NCBI RefSeq assembly: GCF_000203795.2
Contig: NW_006281112.1
Span: 628,291 to 692,290, forward strand
Length of the DNA: 64,000 nt
Direction: 5' to 3'
DNA from: Batrachochytrium dendrobatidis JAM81
Taxonomy: Eukaryota; Chytridiomycota; Chytridiomycetes; Rhizophydiales
In this document: in pieces, positions 10,513 through 21,272 of the stretch
Layout of the letters: each line of letters starts with the position of its first letter
Position numbering within the stretch: the first letter of the stretch is position 1
Notes under the pieces: model-generated
The model's input: the letters and a program-made list of their open reading frames with translations, nothing else
What the model was told of the DNA's origin: nothing
The model's database searches: none
Translations under genes and position numbers: made by a program

Positions 10513-12726
10513 TTAAAAGTCCTTGAACTTTTCACGGTATGGATCGTTGCCTACTACACCATAAGGCTCGTGATCTTCTGGGTAAGCATCAAAGTTGCTG
10601 GTATCACCCTCGTGAGCGACTTTAGGAATATATGGGGCAGGAATCTCTAGATTTTTGAGTTTTTCCCAGTCGACTCCTGCAAACCATTTGTGCCGTTTGA
10701 TGTCTTGCACTCCATCTTTGAGATTACCAAACCGTTTAGATAGATCTGGAGAAAGTAGCCGTTTTACAAGATCTTTGGCCATGGGGTCGAAATGAGGAGG
10801 AAAACGAAGTTTGCACTGGAGAATTTTTTCGTATAGCTTAAAATGATCTTCATCATAGAATGGTGGATGACCAGCCAGCATCTAGAGAAGAAAGAAGGGT
10901 AAGATTTTGGAGTTGAGGAGTTGGAAGATAAAGCATCTGTCATTACCTCATATATCAGGACACCAAGTGCCCACCAGTCAACAGCACGCCCGTAGCCTTT
11001 TGATTGGATAATTTCTGGTGCAAGATAGTCGGGAGTACCACAGAGCGTCCAAGTTACATCTGGGACGAATTTGGCGAACCCAAAGTCGGTGATTTTGATA
11101 TTTCCAAAAACATCTATCAACAAGTTTTCGGGCTTAAGGTCACGATAAATAATATCTTTGGTGTGGAGATAATCAAATGCCATAACAACCTGGGCAGCAT
11201 AGAAGCGAGCAACGTGATTGGAGAAGCGCTAGTGATGGGTGCGAGTCATGAACAAGGGATTAGAATACATTAGGTTGTTGTAACTAGCACATCTTGAAAT
11301 AAGATGGACTTACCCCACTCTTTCTCAAGTAAGAAAACAGCTCACCGCCCTGAACGTATTCAAGCACCAAATACAAGTTGTTCGAGTCCTGGAATGTGCC
11401 AAATATTTGAACAAGGAACGGGAAATTAAGTTGTTCCAAAATGTGCTTTTCGTTGAGGGTATGCTCCACCTGACGAAGCTTGATGATTTCTGTTTTGCGG
11501 AGTACCTTCATAGCGTAGTGTTTTCCAGATGCCTTGTATTTAACCAAATGCACGCGGCCAAACGATCCAGTTCCAAGAGTGTTGCGAATTTCCAAATCCT
11601 CGATTTTAAGCTTTCTTCCAAACAGTACGGGTGGAGGCAGATTGGTAGCAAGAGGAGGATTTACATGAGTAGAATGAGGACGCTGCATTGGATTTTGTAG
11701 AGCCTGTGCAGTCGCAGGATGAGCCTCGTGTGATGATGCCAAAGTATTTGGATGAGAGACTTGGACAGAGCGAGCATCGAATGGCAAAATAGGTCCTGAA
11801 ACAGAAGGAATATTGTGAGCAAACGGAGTGAAGGCAACAGGTTGGGGTTTTGCAATAGGAGCAGCTTTGGACGATGTTTCAGACAAGAAACAAGATTTAA
11901 AATTGGAAATAGTCGACCAACCCAAAGTAAAGATGGATTAGTAAAGAATACTTGATGGATAGACCGACTTGTGATGATCCATATCAGAACAAGACAGGAA
12001 TTGATTCTTTTTCAAATGGAATATAATCAACATTGTTTCAAGACAGGACAATCTGCCAATTGGAATGTTTGTTGAACCGTAACATGGAGGATTCAGGACA
12101 CAAAAGTTTGAAGAGTCGAATGCAATGAATCTGGATTTAAACTTGATGATCGTAGAATAACTACCAAAGAAGAAGGGATGGATGTGTATAGGATGCTGTG
12201 CGTAATCATCAATGTGTAGTAAGGAAAGCACGACCCATATTGGATATTCCAAAGTAAAATAGACTGCAAGATACATGAGTACGACAGTGGAATGGCCAAG
12301 ACCACATAGTGGAACAAGACTAGACAGCACCAACATACAAGACAATTGGAAGCATGGATTTGAATCATGGAAGCTGCGTGTACAATAGTTGATCCAAGTA
12401 AATCCCAATCTAAATGTCGAATTCATACCTTGATGGACATCAGGGCCAGGAGCAGGGCCAGATGCTACTTTACCACCATCAGAGGGCGGAGTAGCCTTTG
12501 GCTGCATTGTTTGTTGACGCTGTTGGAATAGTTGTTGCTGTAAATGTTTCTGCTGCACGGTCGAAACAGACATGGAATCCGGCATCGGCGTAGTCGAAAC
12601 AGTAGTAGAAGATGGAGTGGATTGAGAAGGTTTTAAACCCAAAACTTGGACGGTAGAAGTAGTGTCGATGGCACCAGCAATAGAATCTGAAGACACAGGC
12701 AATGCAGTAAGGGCGGCCTGTGACAT
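10513..12726 (-). CDS. cAMP-dependent protein kinase catalytic subunit (PKA)
   Basis: Four exons join in phase: 12726-12429, 11864-11314, 11228-10947 and 10881-10513, giving about 499 residues. The first about 185 residues are low-complexity (poly-Gln QQLFQQRQQ, Pro/Ser-rich), as in many fungal PKAs. The kinase domain follows: Gly loop [14 protein letters not shown] (catalytic Lys), [12 protein letters not shown] (YRD form of HRD typical of PKA), [20 protein letters not shown] with the activation-loop Thr, and [11 protein letters not shown]. The C-terminal tail ends REKFKDF, the FxxF hydrophobic motif that in PKA is the very C-terminus. The exon 1-2 intron is long (about 560 bases) and its acceptor (AAAG) was chosen on phase alone. 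In fungi PKA acts downstream of cAMP in nutrient sensing and development. Confidence 0.93.
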
Positions 12727-13159
12727 GTGTGGAGAAGTGAATGCCAGATACGATAGGTTAATATCAGAATAAGAAGTTTTATTTATTTGATGGCACTCTC
12801 ATTGCAAATGTTTGACGAATGGCGTGGATGTTGGCTTGTGGCTGCTGCTCAACTAAGTCGATATTTGTGTCGTGTTTAAATGGCTTGCGTGGGCTTGCTT
12901 GAGCTTGCTTGAGCTTTGCTTTTGAAAGATTTATAAAATTAGTTTTTCATTCATTTTTGGGTTTCATTTCTATTCAAATCTCTCAAGTTTCATTTCTATT
13001 ATTCTAGCTATTCTATTATTCTATTCTAAATCATCTCTTTATATTCATTCATGATACTCTTTTAATCACTCACTGAGTGATTGAATTGTTGTATTCAAAA
13101 TTAACATCTTTTAGTCAGATTTATTATACTTTACAGTTTAACTGACTTTTTCTCATTGC
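12727..13159. other. Intergenic region, low complexity
   Basis: About 430 bases between the PKA start and the 3' end of the MAPKKK gene. It has imperfect TTGCTTGAGC repeats near 12892-12918 and a T-rich, TCTATT-rich run at about 12950-13130. No gene is seen. Confidence 0.45.
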
Positions 13160-16100
13160 TTAATTACTTTGCAACTCATCGCTGTTACTTTCTGATACTT
13201 CCTTCTCTGACTCGGTTTCACTGTAATCGTCCTCGCTATCACTCAATAAACTAGGCTGTCGTTGCAGTTTCCACATCTCTGATGCAGTAGTGTAGTATTC
13301 TTGTAAAGCAAACCCATATGGATCAATTCCAGAAATTAATGGATCCGCCAACAATTCTCTGGCTGTAGGACGTTGATCCGCATCTCTGGTTAAGCATACA
13401 TGTGCACACATATCAAGTGTTAATCATTTGATCCCACTCTTGAGTAAAAGTAAACTTACATGATAAAACACTTTTCAGTAAATGCACGCATGTTTGCACT
13501 GAGATTGGGCGAAAGTGGTGGTGATTGATTACGTGCCAGTTGGGAAAATATTTGTAGATCCATGTTGAGCTCGCTCCATGGTTTCAATCCAGTCGTCATT
13601 TCAATAATCATACATCCAAAGCTCCTAATATGCATTAAACATGATTCGTGTTTAGCACATTATGGAAATGAGTCGATCCAACTCTAATGTCAACTATTAC
13701 CAAATGTCCACTTTGGCTGTGTATCCCTTGGCACGAACCGTTTCTGGCGACATCCAACTGACAGTACCATGCACTGTCAAGTCAGACACACGATTGTATG
13801 CTCCTTTCACTAGACATCATACATAAACAATTGTGTTAAAGCTTGTTGAAATCTCAAAAATACTTGCATGCAGACTTACCATGCTTCATCGAGACACCAA
13901 AATCAGTTATCTTGGCAATACATGCAACCACATCAACAAGTACTGAATCATCCATATTAAAAATAAATAGTTTAGCATCCGTTTAAATGAAATTCAAAAT
14001 ACTACAAATTAAAATATTCTGCACTTACTGTTGGCAGCTTTGATATCACGATGAATAATTCCTCTAGTTGACATGGACAGTTTCAATACATAAATAATTG
14101 ACCGTCTAACTTGATCATAGTAACATGGCACTTACTGAGAATGCAGATAGTCTAAGCCCTGGAGTGTTTGTGACGATAATACACAAATCAGTTCATCGGA
14201 AAATGGACCCGTTTTAACAAGCACCGAAGAAATAGATCGCCCAGCAACGTATTCTAAAAATATATTACAATACTCTGGAGTCTGCTCAAACCCAAGATAC
14301 TGAATGACATGAGAGTGATTTAATCCTTTCAATAACTCCAGTTCGTGCCGTAACGCAACCATTGGAGAAAATATAGATTTCTTGCGTCCAAATGCTGGTC
14401 GTGCTCTTTGGGCCGTGTTTTTACGTTTCAGTTCCCCTTCACCTGCAAGTGAATTTTGTACCTGCTTTACTGCGATGCATTGTCCGGTTTCAATCACCAC
14501 TCCAAGATAAACACTAGCAAACGCACCTTGACCAATCAGCTCACCTCGCACCCATATAAGTTTCTCATTGGTTTGGGGATTGATTGCACTCACACACATC
14601 CCAGCACCACTCGGTGTTTCAAGGCATGATGACATGATGGCACTGGATCGATTGGCACGATTCCCTACACGATGTTGACTTTGCTTGCGAGACAAGACAC
14701 GTTTCAACGAAACCTTTCTATCTACACCATCCTCCCTATTCAGCATGTCTTTGGATTGAGTTTGGGGATGATGCAGATCGTAATGCAAGTCTGGTTTAAT
14801 TGTAACTTGACCAAGTGTGCGAGGATAAGCACTATTGGGCACGGCAGAAATGGATGCGGACAGAATTGTCCCACCTGATCGTATAGAAATCACACCAGTA
14901 GATTTTGTGTCCAGTTTAGATAGTTGGTTTTTACGATTACGAAACCCTTTAGGCTGAGGTCGAGTTGTCAATTGTGCTTGTTCTTTTTCCAATAGATCCG
15001 TTTCCTCCTTTGTTGACTCGAGTGGACGATCAGATAAGCTAACTGCAGAGTTGGATGATATATATCGATGAGTAGGTGCGCTACATGTACTATGAAAAGA
15101 CGGAAGAGAAACATTGCTATCTTCGCGTTCTGACATAAACACAGGTTGCAGTATAGACGAGGGTGCTATCGATCCTCGTCGTGTTTGATTTGCCGTAATG
15201 GCTGTTTGAACAATATCCTTGAGAGTTAGCGTTGGTCCAGAATGCCATTGAAAATGAGTATCCGACTTTCCAGATGACTCTCCCATTGATGATAAAAGCA
15301 TTGAAGTTGGTCTAGAGCGACCCGATTCATGCATGAGTTTCTGCTGCTGATTCTCTATACTCGTATCAATTTCATTGCATGACTTTGACTGTCCAAACAC
15401 AGATTCTCTAGAACACGATGAATAGGGTGTATCTGCTGTCTTGTCTATAGGGTTAGTCGCGAGGTTCAATGTTGGTATATGATGATTGGGGTCCACATTT
15501 GACTCATCCATATCTACAGTGGTGGGTACAAGTTTTTTTGTGGGAGATCCATTCCGACGCAGAGATTCCAATCTAGCAATCGACTCGCCTCCAGTCTTGC
15601 TTGATTCATTAACCATGCATGCACTTTTGTCTACTTTAGTATGTTCTATATCCTTTTCAAGCGAGTTTTGCAGTGTACAGGGCACCTCTGGATCATCTTC
15701 AGTGCTAAGAATATCGACACGAATATCAGAGATACCAGGAAAATATCTATCAAGATTGTTGGCAATCACATCAGCAGATGGACGACCAAACTGCTCTTCA
15801 AAATTAAGCGAGATGATGCTTTTTGATCTAGTGTTGGACATGAGTTTGCTTCCTGCACGATTGATATTGCTTGGTTTGCGTTTTACACTTGCTCCTCGTT
15901 TTGTTGTTAATGGCGCAATATCATCGTTTTCTTCTTGTGCCATCTAACCATACATGATGGATCATATTCTACATATTAGTATACATTCACGGTATGATCA
16001 ACAGTTTAAAAGATTGTGTAGTAGCCTACTTTAAGGGATTGTGCATCAAACGCAGGCTCGGCAAATCGGTTTTTTGTTCCACGACGTGCTTTTGGCCTTG

Positions 16101-17121
16101 TTTGAGCATGATTGCGAATATCTTCGAGCAAACTAGCCGAGGATGATTTTTGAAGGACACTTTTTGATGAACTTGTTTCATTGGATCCACCCGTCAATAC
16201 AGTCAAAACTTTCTCTTCACCAGGCGACGAGTTGGGCCATGCGTAAATAACCGATGTGGGTCTGGGTTTGGATTGCGGTATTGGCTGAACTGATGAATCA
16301 TTTTCCATTTCTTTCGAGGTGTGTGGTATGGGTACATGACTGACATCCAAATGGGTAGAAGGGTGTAGAGTTGGTTGGACCGAATCTACACACGTTGACA
16401 TATCTACACCACCAAAATTTAAAACCGCTGTTTTTAACTCATTCTCTGATCCTTTGGAAGTTCTTGATTGGGTGGTACCATCACTTTCGCTACTATTTAA
16501 TGTCGATATCCCAAAATGATCACCGGTTACAAACCGTTTTCCAAACTCTTTGACTCGAGACATGGAGGATGTTCCAGGAGCAGAACTGTTGGCACCAGAC
16601 TGATCGGCATCGTTGAGTCCGTCCGAATCTGAATGCGTATTGACCATCCCTACGCTATGGGATATGGATCGAAATCGCTTATCTTTATTCTTTCCTGTCA
16701 GCATTCTCGCGAGTTTGGTCGTCAACCCACCCAGTTTAGATGCAACGTGCGGACTACGAAACCCTTCGCTTGATCCTGTTGTGCCAGTATATTGGAATGA
16801 TGTGGTTGATGTACGACTCTGTGGTTCTGATGGTGAATCCAGCGAATCGGGTTTTTCATCGCTAGGTATGACAGATACATGGGAGGAGGATTTGAATATG
16901 CGTTTCCATGATCCCTTGGGAAGTGGTGGTTGTGGAGATTGAGGAATAGGATGTCTGCATTTGTCTGTTGATAATTTTGCCAAGGTCTCGTCTCGATACT
17001 GTTGACTACCATCGTCGTGTACGGTATTAGGCATATTTGAGATGCTATTGCGGGATAGATGCAAGGATGGATTGGAGTTTGATAATGAAACCAATCCTGA
17101 TGGCAAAGGAGCAGTTTCCAT
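13160..17121 (-). CDS. BCK1/MKH1-type MAP kinase kinase kinase
   Basis: The first exon (17121 to about 16030) and the next large exon (15943-14132) join across an intron that starts GTAGGC after SLK and ends TTAG just before MAQEEND. Several small exons to 13160 complete the kinase. The first about 830 residues are Ser/Thr-rich with basic clusters and a short conserved block (FGRPSADVIANNLDRYFPG) like the one upstream of the kinase in BCK1-type MAPKKKs. The kinase domain shows WVRGELIGQGAFASVYLG, CIAVKQV, LDYLHSQ, GIIHRDIKAAN, KITDFGVSMKH, GTVSWMSPETVR (SPE for APE), KVDIWSFGCM and RDADQRPTARELL. The C-terminal tail is acidic (DSEDDYSETESEKE). In yeasts this kinase activates the cell-wall integrity MAPK cascade; that role is inferred from family. 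Confidence 0.87.
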
Positions 17122-17597
17122 TCTAGTCTCTACGTTGCAATATATAGTTTTTTGTTGTATTGGCTGAAGCTACTAGCTCTGGATCTATAGCGATTCGTAT
17201 AACACCCCTTCGCGTTCTATTTAAAGCATTGTCAAGGCGGACGTGTCATTTGCTGTTGGGTCGAATATCCACACTCACTCATAGCTGCTATTAGAATGAC
17301 AACCCCTCAAACGATATAGCTGGTAATCTACATCTATGCTGTGGCACACATCTCCACTTTACTAAACAGTACAATGTTATAACAACAGGTATTGAAATGA
17401 CATTGTAATGTTTTTGTGTGGTTGCTTGTTGTGTTGGAATTGTATTGTATATCCAAATAAAGCCAGCTTCTACCCAATATTTCGTAATCCAATCCCAATA
17501 CTGATATACAAAACATGGATTTAGCACAATAGCGGCTGCTTGATAATCGATTTGAAAGTTAAAATGTTGGTCAGATCAACACAAGTTTAATGGATAA
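17122..17597. other. Intergenic region, no gene seen
   Basis: About 475 bases upstream of the MAPKKK gene and downstream of the Dabb gene. Two overlapping minus-strand frames of 60-78 codons show no family features, and I do not support them. Confidence 0.45.
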
Positions 17598-18089
17598 TCA
17601 GTTGATTTCAGGAACATCAATATCCATTGCCAAGACACCATCTATTCAATACATGTCTGTTAGTCATCTACCTATTGGAATACACACAAGACTTGAAGAT
17701 CTGAAAGAAATACACAAGATCATGTTGTCAACTCACTCTGCTCAACATTGGGTAGGATGTCAGCCTTGACAACATCAACTATAGTTTTCATAGTACACCA
17801 AGGGTTAGCGATATGCATTCTGAATCCAAACTCATTCATATACTAGTAGCAGTTCCATACCATGCTGTGGGTTGGTAGAATAGGTAGCCAGAGCAGCTCG
17901 GTCTTTGAGCGTAGCAATCAGGACATGATTGAATCCTTGAGCACGCTCAGTGGTAAAGGTCTTGCCAAACGAGACATCCAACACACCAGGGATACAGGTC
18001 AACCCTTTCAGACTAGAGTCGAGCTTGGTGAGGATTGCTTGAGATGTATGATCACGGAACTTGAAAAGAACTATTTCATGGACAGACAA
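17598..18089 (-). CDS. Dabb (stress-responsive A/B barrel) domain protein
   Basis: Three exons join in phase: 18089-17861, 17778-17737 and 17641-17598, giving 104 residues, the usual size for a single Dabb domain. The N-terminus MSVHEIVLFKF is the signature first strand. IPGVLDVSFGKTF and FNHVLIATLKDRAALATY match the central strands and helix. The final helix and strand are encoded by the two small exons (VDVVKADILPNVEQNG and VLAMDIDVPEIN). Dabb proteins are small dimeric barrels, some stress-induced and some catalytic in other contexts; no specific role can be assigned. The small last exon rests on splice signals and phase. Confidence 0.8.
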
Positions 18090-18265
18090 GGTTGATCAAT
18101 TGACTGAAAGTACAGTAGATTCTAGAAACTGTACCAAGTGTACTCTCTACTTCTTTTCAAGTCCATTCATGTGATGGTATCATCTATTCAAGTGAGTTTC
18201 AAGACACAAAATCACTCACCAATATGCTTGACAACCATTTCAAATTGTTTTAAACCAGTGAATAG

Positions 18266-18552
18266 TTACAGTCGTGTATTCACACAAAATACAACTAAAT
18301 AAGGGTGTTCAAATAAACAATTCAAAATCACTGGCCAATATTGTTACTTTGAACTCTAGTTTCTTGGTGATTGCCATGTGTAGTTGTATTGAATTAAAGT
18401 GTGAGCGTATCTGAGATTTAGGATAAAAAGAGTTTGAAAACAGTCAAATATCTGGATTGTTAGACATTGATAATGTCAAATGGATGGTTAATGAATAGTT
18501 GACCATTTTCCATCTTAGCAACATAATACATTTTACGTGAATACGGATGTAA
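18266..18552. mobile_element. MITE-like element with 25-base terminal inverted repeats
   Basis: The left end reads TTACAGTCGTGTATTCACAC (then AAAATAC). The right end, read on the minus strand, is TTACATCCGTATTCACGTAA (then AATGTATT). These are imperfect inverted repeats of about 25 bases enclosing about 240 bases without a coding frame. No clear target-site duplication is visible. Related single ends occur elsewhere in the window, so this may be one member of a short non-autonomous family. Confidence 0.45.
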
Positions 18553-18592
18553 TGATTTAATGACTTTTATTCTAATGGTGGTAAAGGGTTGT

Positions 18593-20254
18593 TCAACTAT
18601 TCTTGATGGGTCCAATGATCAATGCATCTTTGCCACAAACAAATCCATCGACGCTAATGGCTTGGATCTTGTAGCAATACAAGACTCCTTTGACAGCAGT
18701 CTTGTCGGAATAAATAGTTTTTCCCCATTCGACATTGTCTTTTACTGACCAGGATAGTGTTTCCCAGACTGTTTCTGGTGGTGGAGTTGGTGTGGAACAC
18801 TTGCATCGTGCAACACTGTATCGAGCAGCCCAAGTTGATCCCTTCCATTTCAATGTCAAAGGCGTCACGCCTCGAATCGCTCCTGGTGTGGGAGGGCAAG
18901 GATACGGTTCTTTAGTTGATCGTCCTGCTAATGGCAAGGCAAGGTTGCGAACCATCTTCACAATATTCGTTTCTTCAGGCATGAAACCCTTGGCAGCGGG
19001 AAATCCTGGAATGTGATACGACCAATAGTTTAGCTTTTCAAAATGGGTATAAAATCCACTAAAAACACTATGGTATCGCAGACTCCACAGCAATCCACCC
19101 GATACCAGTTTGTTGCTGGAAATGGCTGTTGCAACATCTGTAAGCGTGCCTTCATCGGCAAGTCCAAATTCTGTCACAGCAAATGCCTTTTTATACAAAC
19201 GAGTATGTGCTGGATCATCCTTGAGTCGTTGGATATCTTGTCGACCATAATAGTAATTGTTGGAGAAGACGTCGACATATTTGGATTGAAGAGATTCTAT
19301 AGGAATACGCTTTTTGAAGTCCAATCCACCCATTGTTCCGTCCATGACTAAAGTATTGGGTGCAAGTCCTTTGATGTAAGTCGCTATGTCAATTGTCCAT
19401 CTCGATGGTGGTGGAGCACCTTCCCATCCGCCTAGTTCGTTTCCTGTTTGCCATGCGAGGATAGTGCAGTCGTCACCGTATCTGATACCATTGACTGTGT
19501 TCTTTCGGTTAAGCATAAATTTGATCAGACCTTTAAAATCATTTCTATGAATAGACAATTATCCAATGATTTAGTATCAAACACAGCAGTTATTCACAAT
19601 CATACTATTCAACAAAACATACATGAGTTCTGGGTCGGTGAAGAACGCACTGGGACTCTTTTTTCTAAACCCTGTCATGATTCCATAGTCGCCATAGTAT
19701 AGATTGGGACTATTTTGATTGACAAGCGGGATGACCAATCTCACACCGTATTTTCGACATAGAGCAAGAGCATGATCCATAGCGACAAAAGCCTTTTCAT
19801 TAAACTTTCCAGGACCTTCCATGTGATAGTGGTCTCCGAATCCCAGGGTATATGTGCGAATAACACGACCACCTAGACCAGCAATACTTCGAACAGCGTC
19901 TTCTTGTTCCCAAGGATCAGGAACCACCCATTCCCAAGCATTCTCGCCATACGGAGAGATGATACATCGTCGACCGTTTTCAGTACCAAGTTTATAGCCA
20001 TCTTTCCAATCAACAGGATTAGGGTCAGGGTTTTTGCACATAGGATACCCACGTTGGAACTGTGGACGATCCTCGCACAACAAAAGAGCAGGAATATTAA
20101 AAGACAGCCAACGAAAAGGAGTTGAAGTTCCCTTTTCAACAAGGTCGCCTTGAGCATTCCGCTGTATAAAATCAAAGTGAGCCGATGCAGGCAATGGATT
20201 GATATAACTACGTGGGATAGCCAACGCAGAGCTGCCAGCAGTAGGATTTGACAT
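18593..20254 (-). CDS. GH5-like glycoside hydrolase with C-terminal FN3-like domain
   Basis: Two exons (20254 to about 19623 and about 19558 to 18593) give about 530 residues. The TIM-barrel part shows VIRTYTLGFGDHYHMEGPG, YGVRLVIPLVNQ, TILAWQTGNELGGW (Asn-Glu of the acid/base site) and AFAVTEFGLADEG (likely nucleophile Glu), as in GH5 and related clan GH-A mannanase or glucanase enzymes. After PYPCPPTPGAIRGV comes a region like fibronectin type III (LTLKWKGSTWAARYSV and LYCYKIQAISVDG), perhaps for binding substrate. No signal peptide is seen at the chosen Met (MSNPTAGSSALAIPRS). A CTATAG acceptor lies just upstream, so a further 5' exon with a signal peptide is possible. Substrate is not determinable here. 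Confidence 0.75.
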
Positions 20255-21272
20255 TTCACTATAGAAACAAGATACAAAAGGTCGAGTTTATAAGCTATCG
20301 TCCATGAGCCAGTGTAAAATTATGCCACCTGCATTGGTACACACCTTTTTCGATTTGTGATTCTGATCATGTTTGTGATGAGTGAATAGTGTTGAAATTC
20401 AATGTTGTTCAATCATTCTGAAACTGTATTCCGTCTTGAGCTTTTTCAAATCATCATGTTACACAAAGTGAAAGCAGTGTGTGTTGGGTTAGATTATCAA
20501 GCTTGTGTGCTTGAATCGGAAATATGAGCCTGGCACTGCCACATTATCTTGCGTTGTAGTCATATGCCAGATGAATAGTTTGTTCAATGAGTTCCGCAAC
20601 CCAGTGATAATTTCAAATAAATCTAGTCTACTCAGCATGTCCTGGTTTTCATCAGTCTAAACATGATGGATTAAAAAGTATCAAGATGAAATATTTGATC
20701 AATACAATGTGTGCATTTGATTTTGTGGTAGATGTATAGGATCAACAATGTGTGTATCTAGTCTTGTGAGATCAGCAATGTGTGCTACATGGTTTTATTC
20801 TCAGCCCTTTGACTCGTGGTTTGATACACTACAGTCGTGCCATCACCCTGATTGTGATTACAAAGCTTGTGGTGGACCAATTCTAAACACATTTATTATA
20901 TCTTGAATAATTCATAGAGTATTAAATCAAAAAAGGGTTCTCTGGCTACAAGGTGGAGAGTGTGGCTGGGCTTGGATTCAAACCAAAGACTTGTAAATTC
21001 CAAACACACCATGTACACAGTATTACAAGATGTCAACACACCTTGACACTACTACATGGCACAACCAACAAAGCCAGCAACCGAGTTGAATCTCGTACAA
21101 AATGATAAAAAAAGCACACATGATATGGGAGTAGAATTGTGTCGAGTATAAAGTTGGAGATGAACATAGAATGAAGTTTTTTCAATAGTATAAAACCAAA
21201 GTGATTCTAGAAACATAGGCAAAAAGTAAACAAGTCAATTCTATGTTGGAATAAAATTGCAATGGGGTTGAA
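20255..21272. other. Intergenic region, about 1 kb
   Basis: A gene-free stretch between the GH5 start and the 3' end of the SH3 membrane protein gene. The only structured item seen is the tRNA-like Pol III candidate at 20929-21035. Otherwise there are short AATGTGTG repeats around 20705-20790. Confidence 0.45.
20929..21035 (-). ncRNA. tRNA-derived SINE-like Pol III unit (candidate)
   Basis: On the minus strand a B-box-like GGTTTGAATCC (20984-20974) lies about 35 bases after an A-box-like TGTAATACTGTG (21027-21016). The unit ends in TTTTTT (20934-20929), a Pol III terminator. The stretch between the boxes follows a tRNA D-arm and anticodon-arm pattern, but the anticodon loop lacks the invariant T33 and no good acceptor stem forms. 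It is therefore not a functional tRNA gene. A tRNA-derived SINE or a decayed tRNA copy is the best reading. Copies elsewhere would be needed to settle it. Confidence 0.33.

Noticed and set aside
16006..17121. Separate gene upstream of the MAPKKK
   Set aside because: A GTAGGC...TTAG intron joins SLK to MAQEEND in phase on the same strand, and no terminator or promoter is seen in the 90-base gap, so it is taken as the N-terminal exon.
18735..19351. Plus-strand frames of 93-102 codons opposite the GH5 gene
   Set aside because: Antisense shadows of a gene with clear GH5 and FN3-like motifs.
20929..21035. Functional tRNA gene
   Set aside because: The B-box and terminator fit, but position 33 is not T, stems are poor and no 7-base acceptor stem forms; kept only as a SINE-like candidate.
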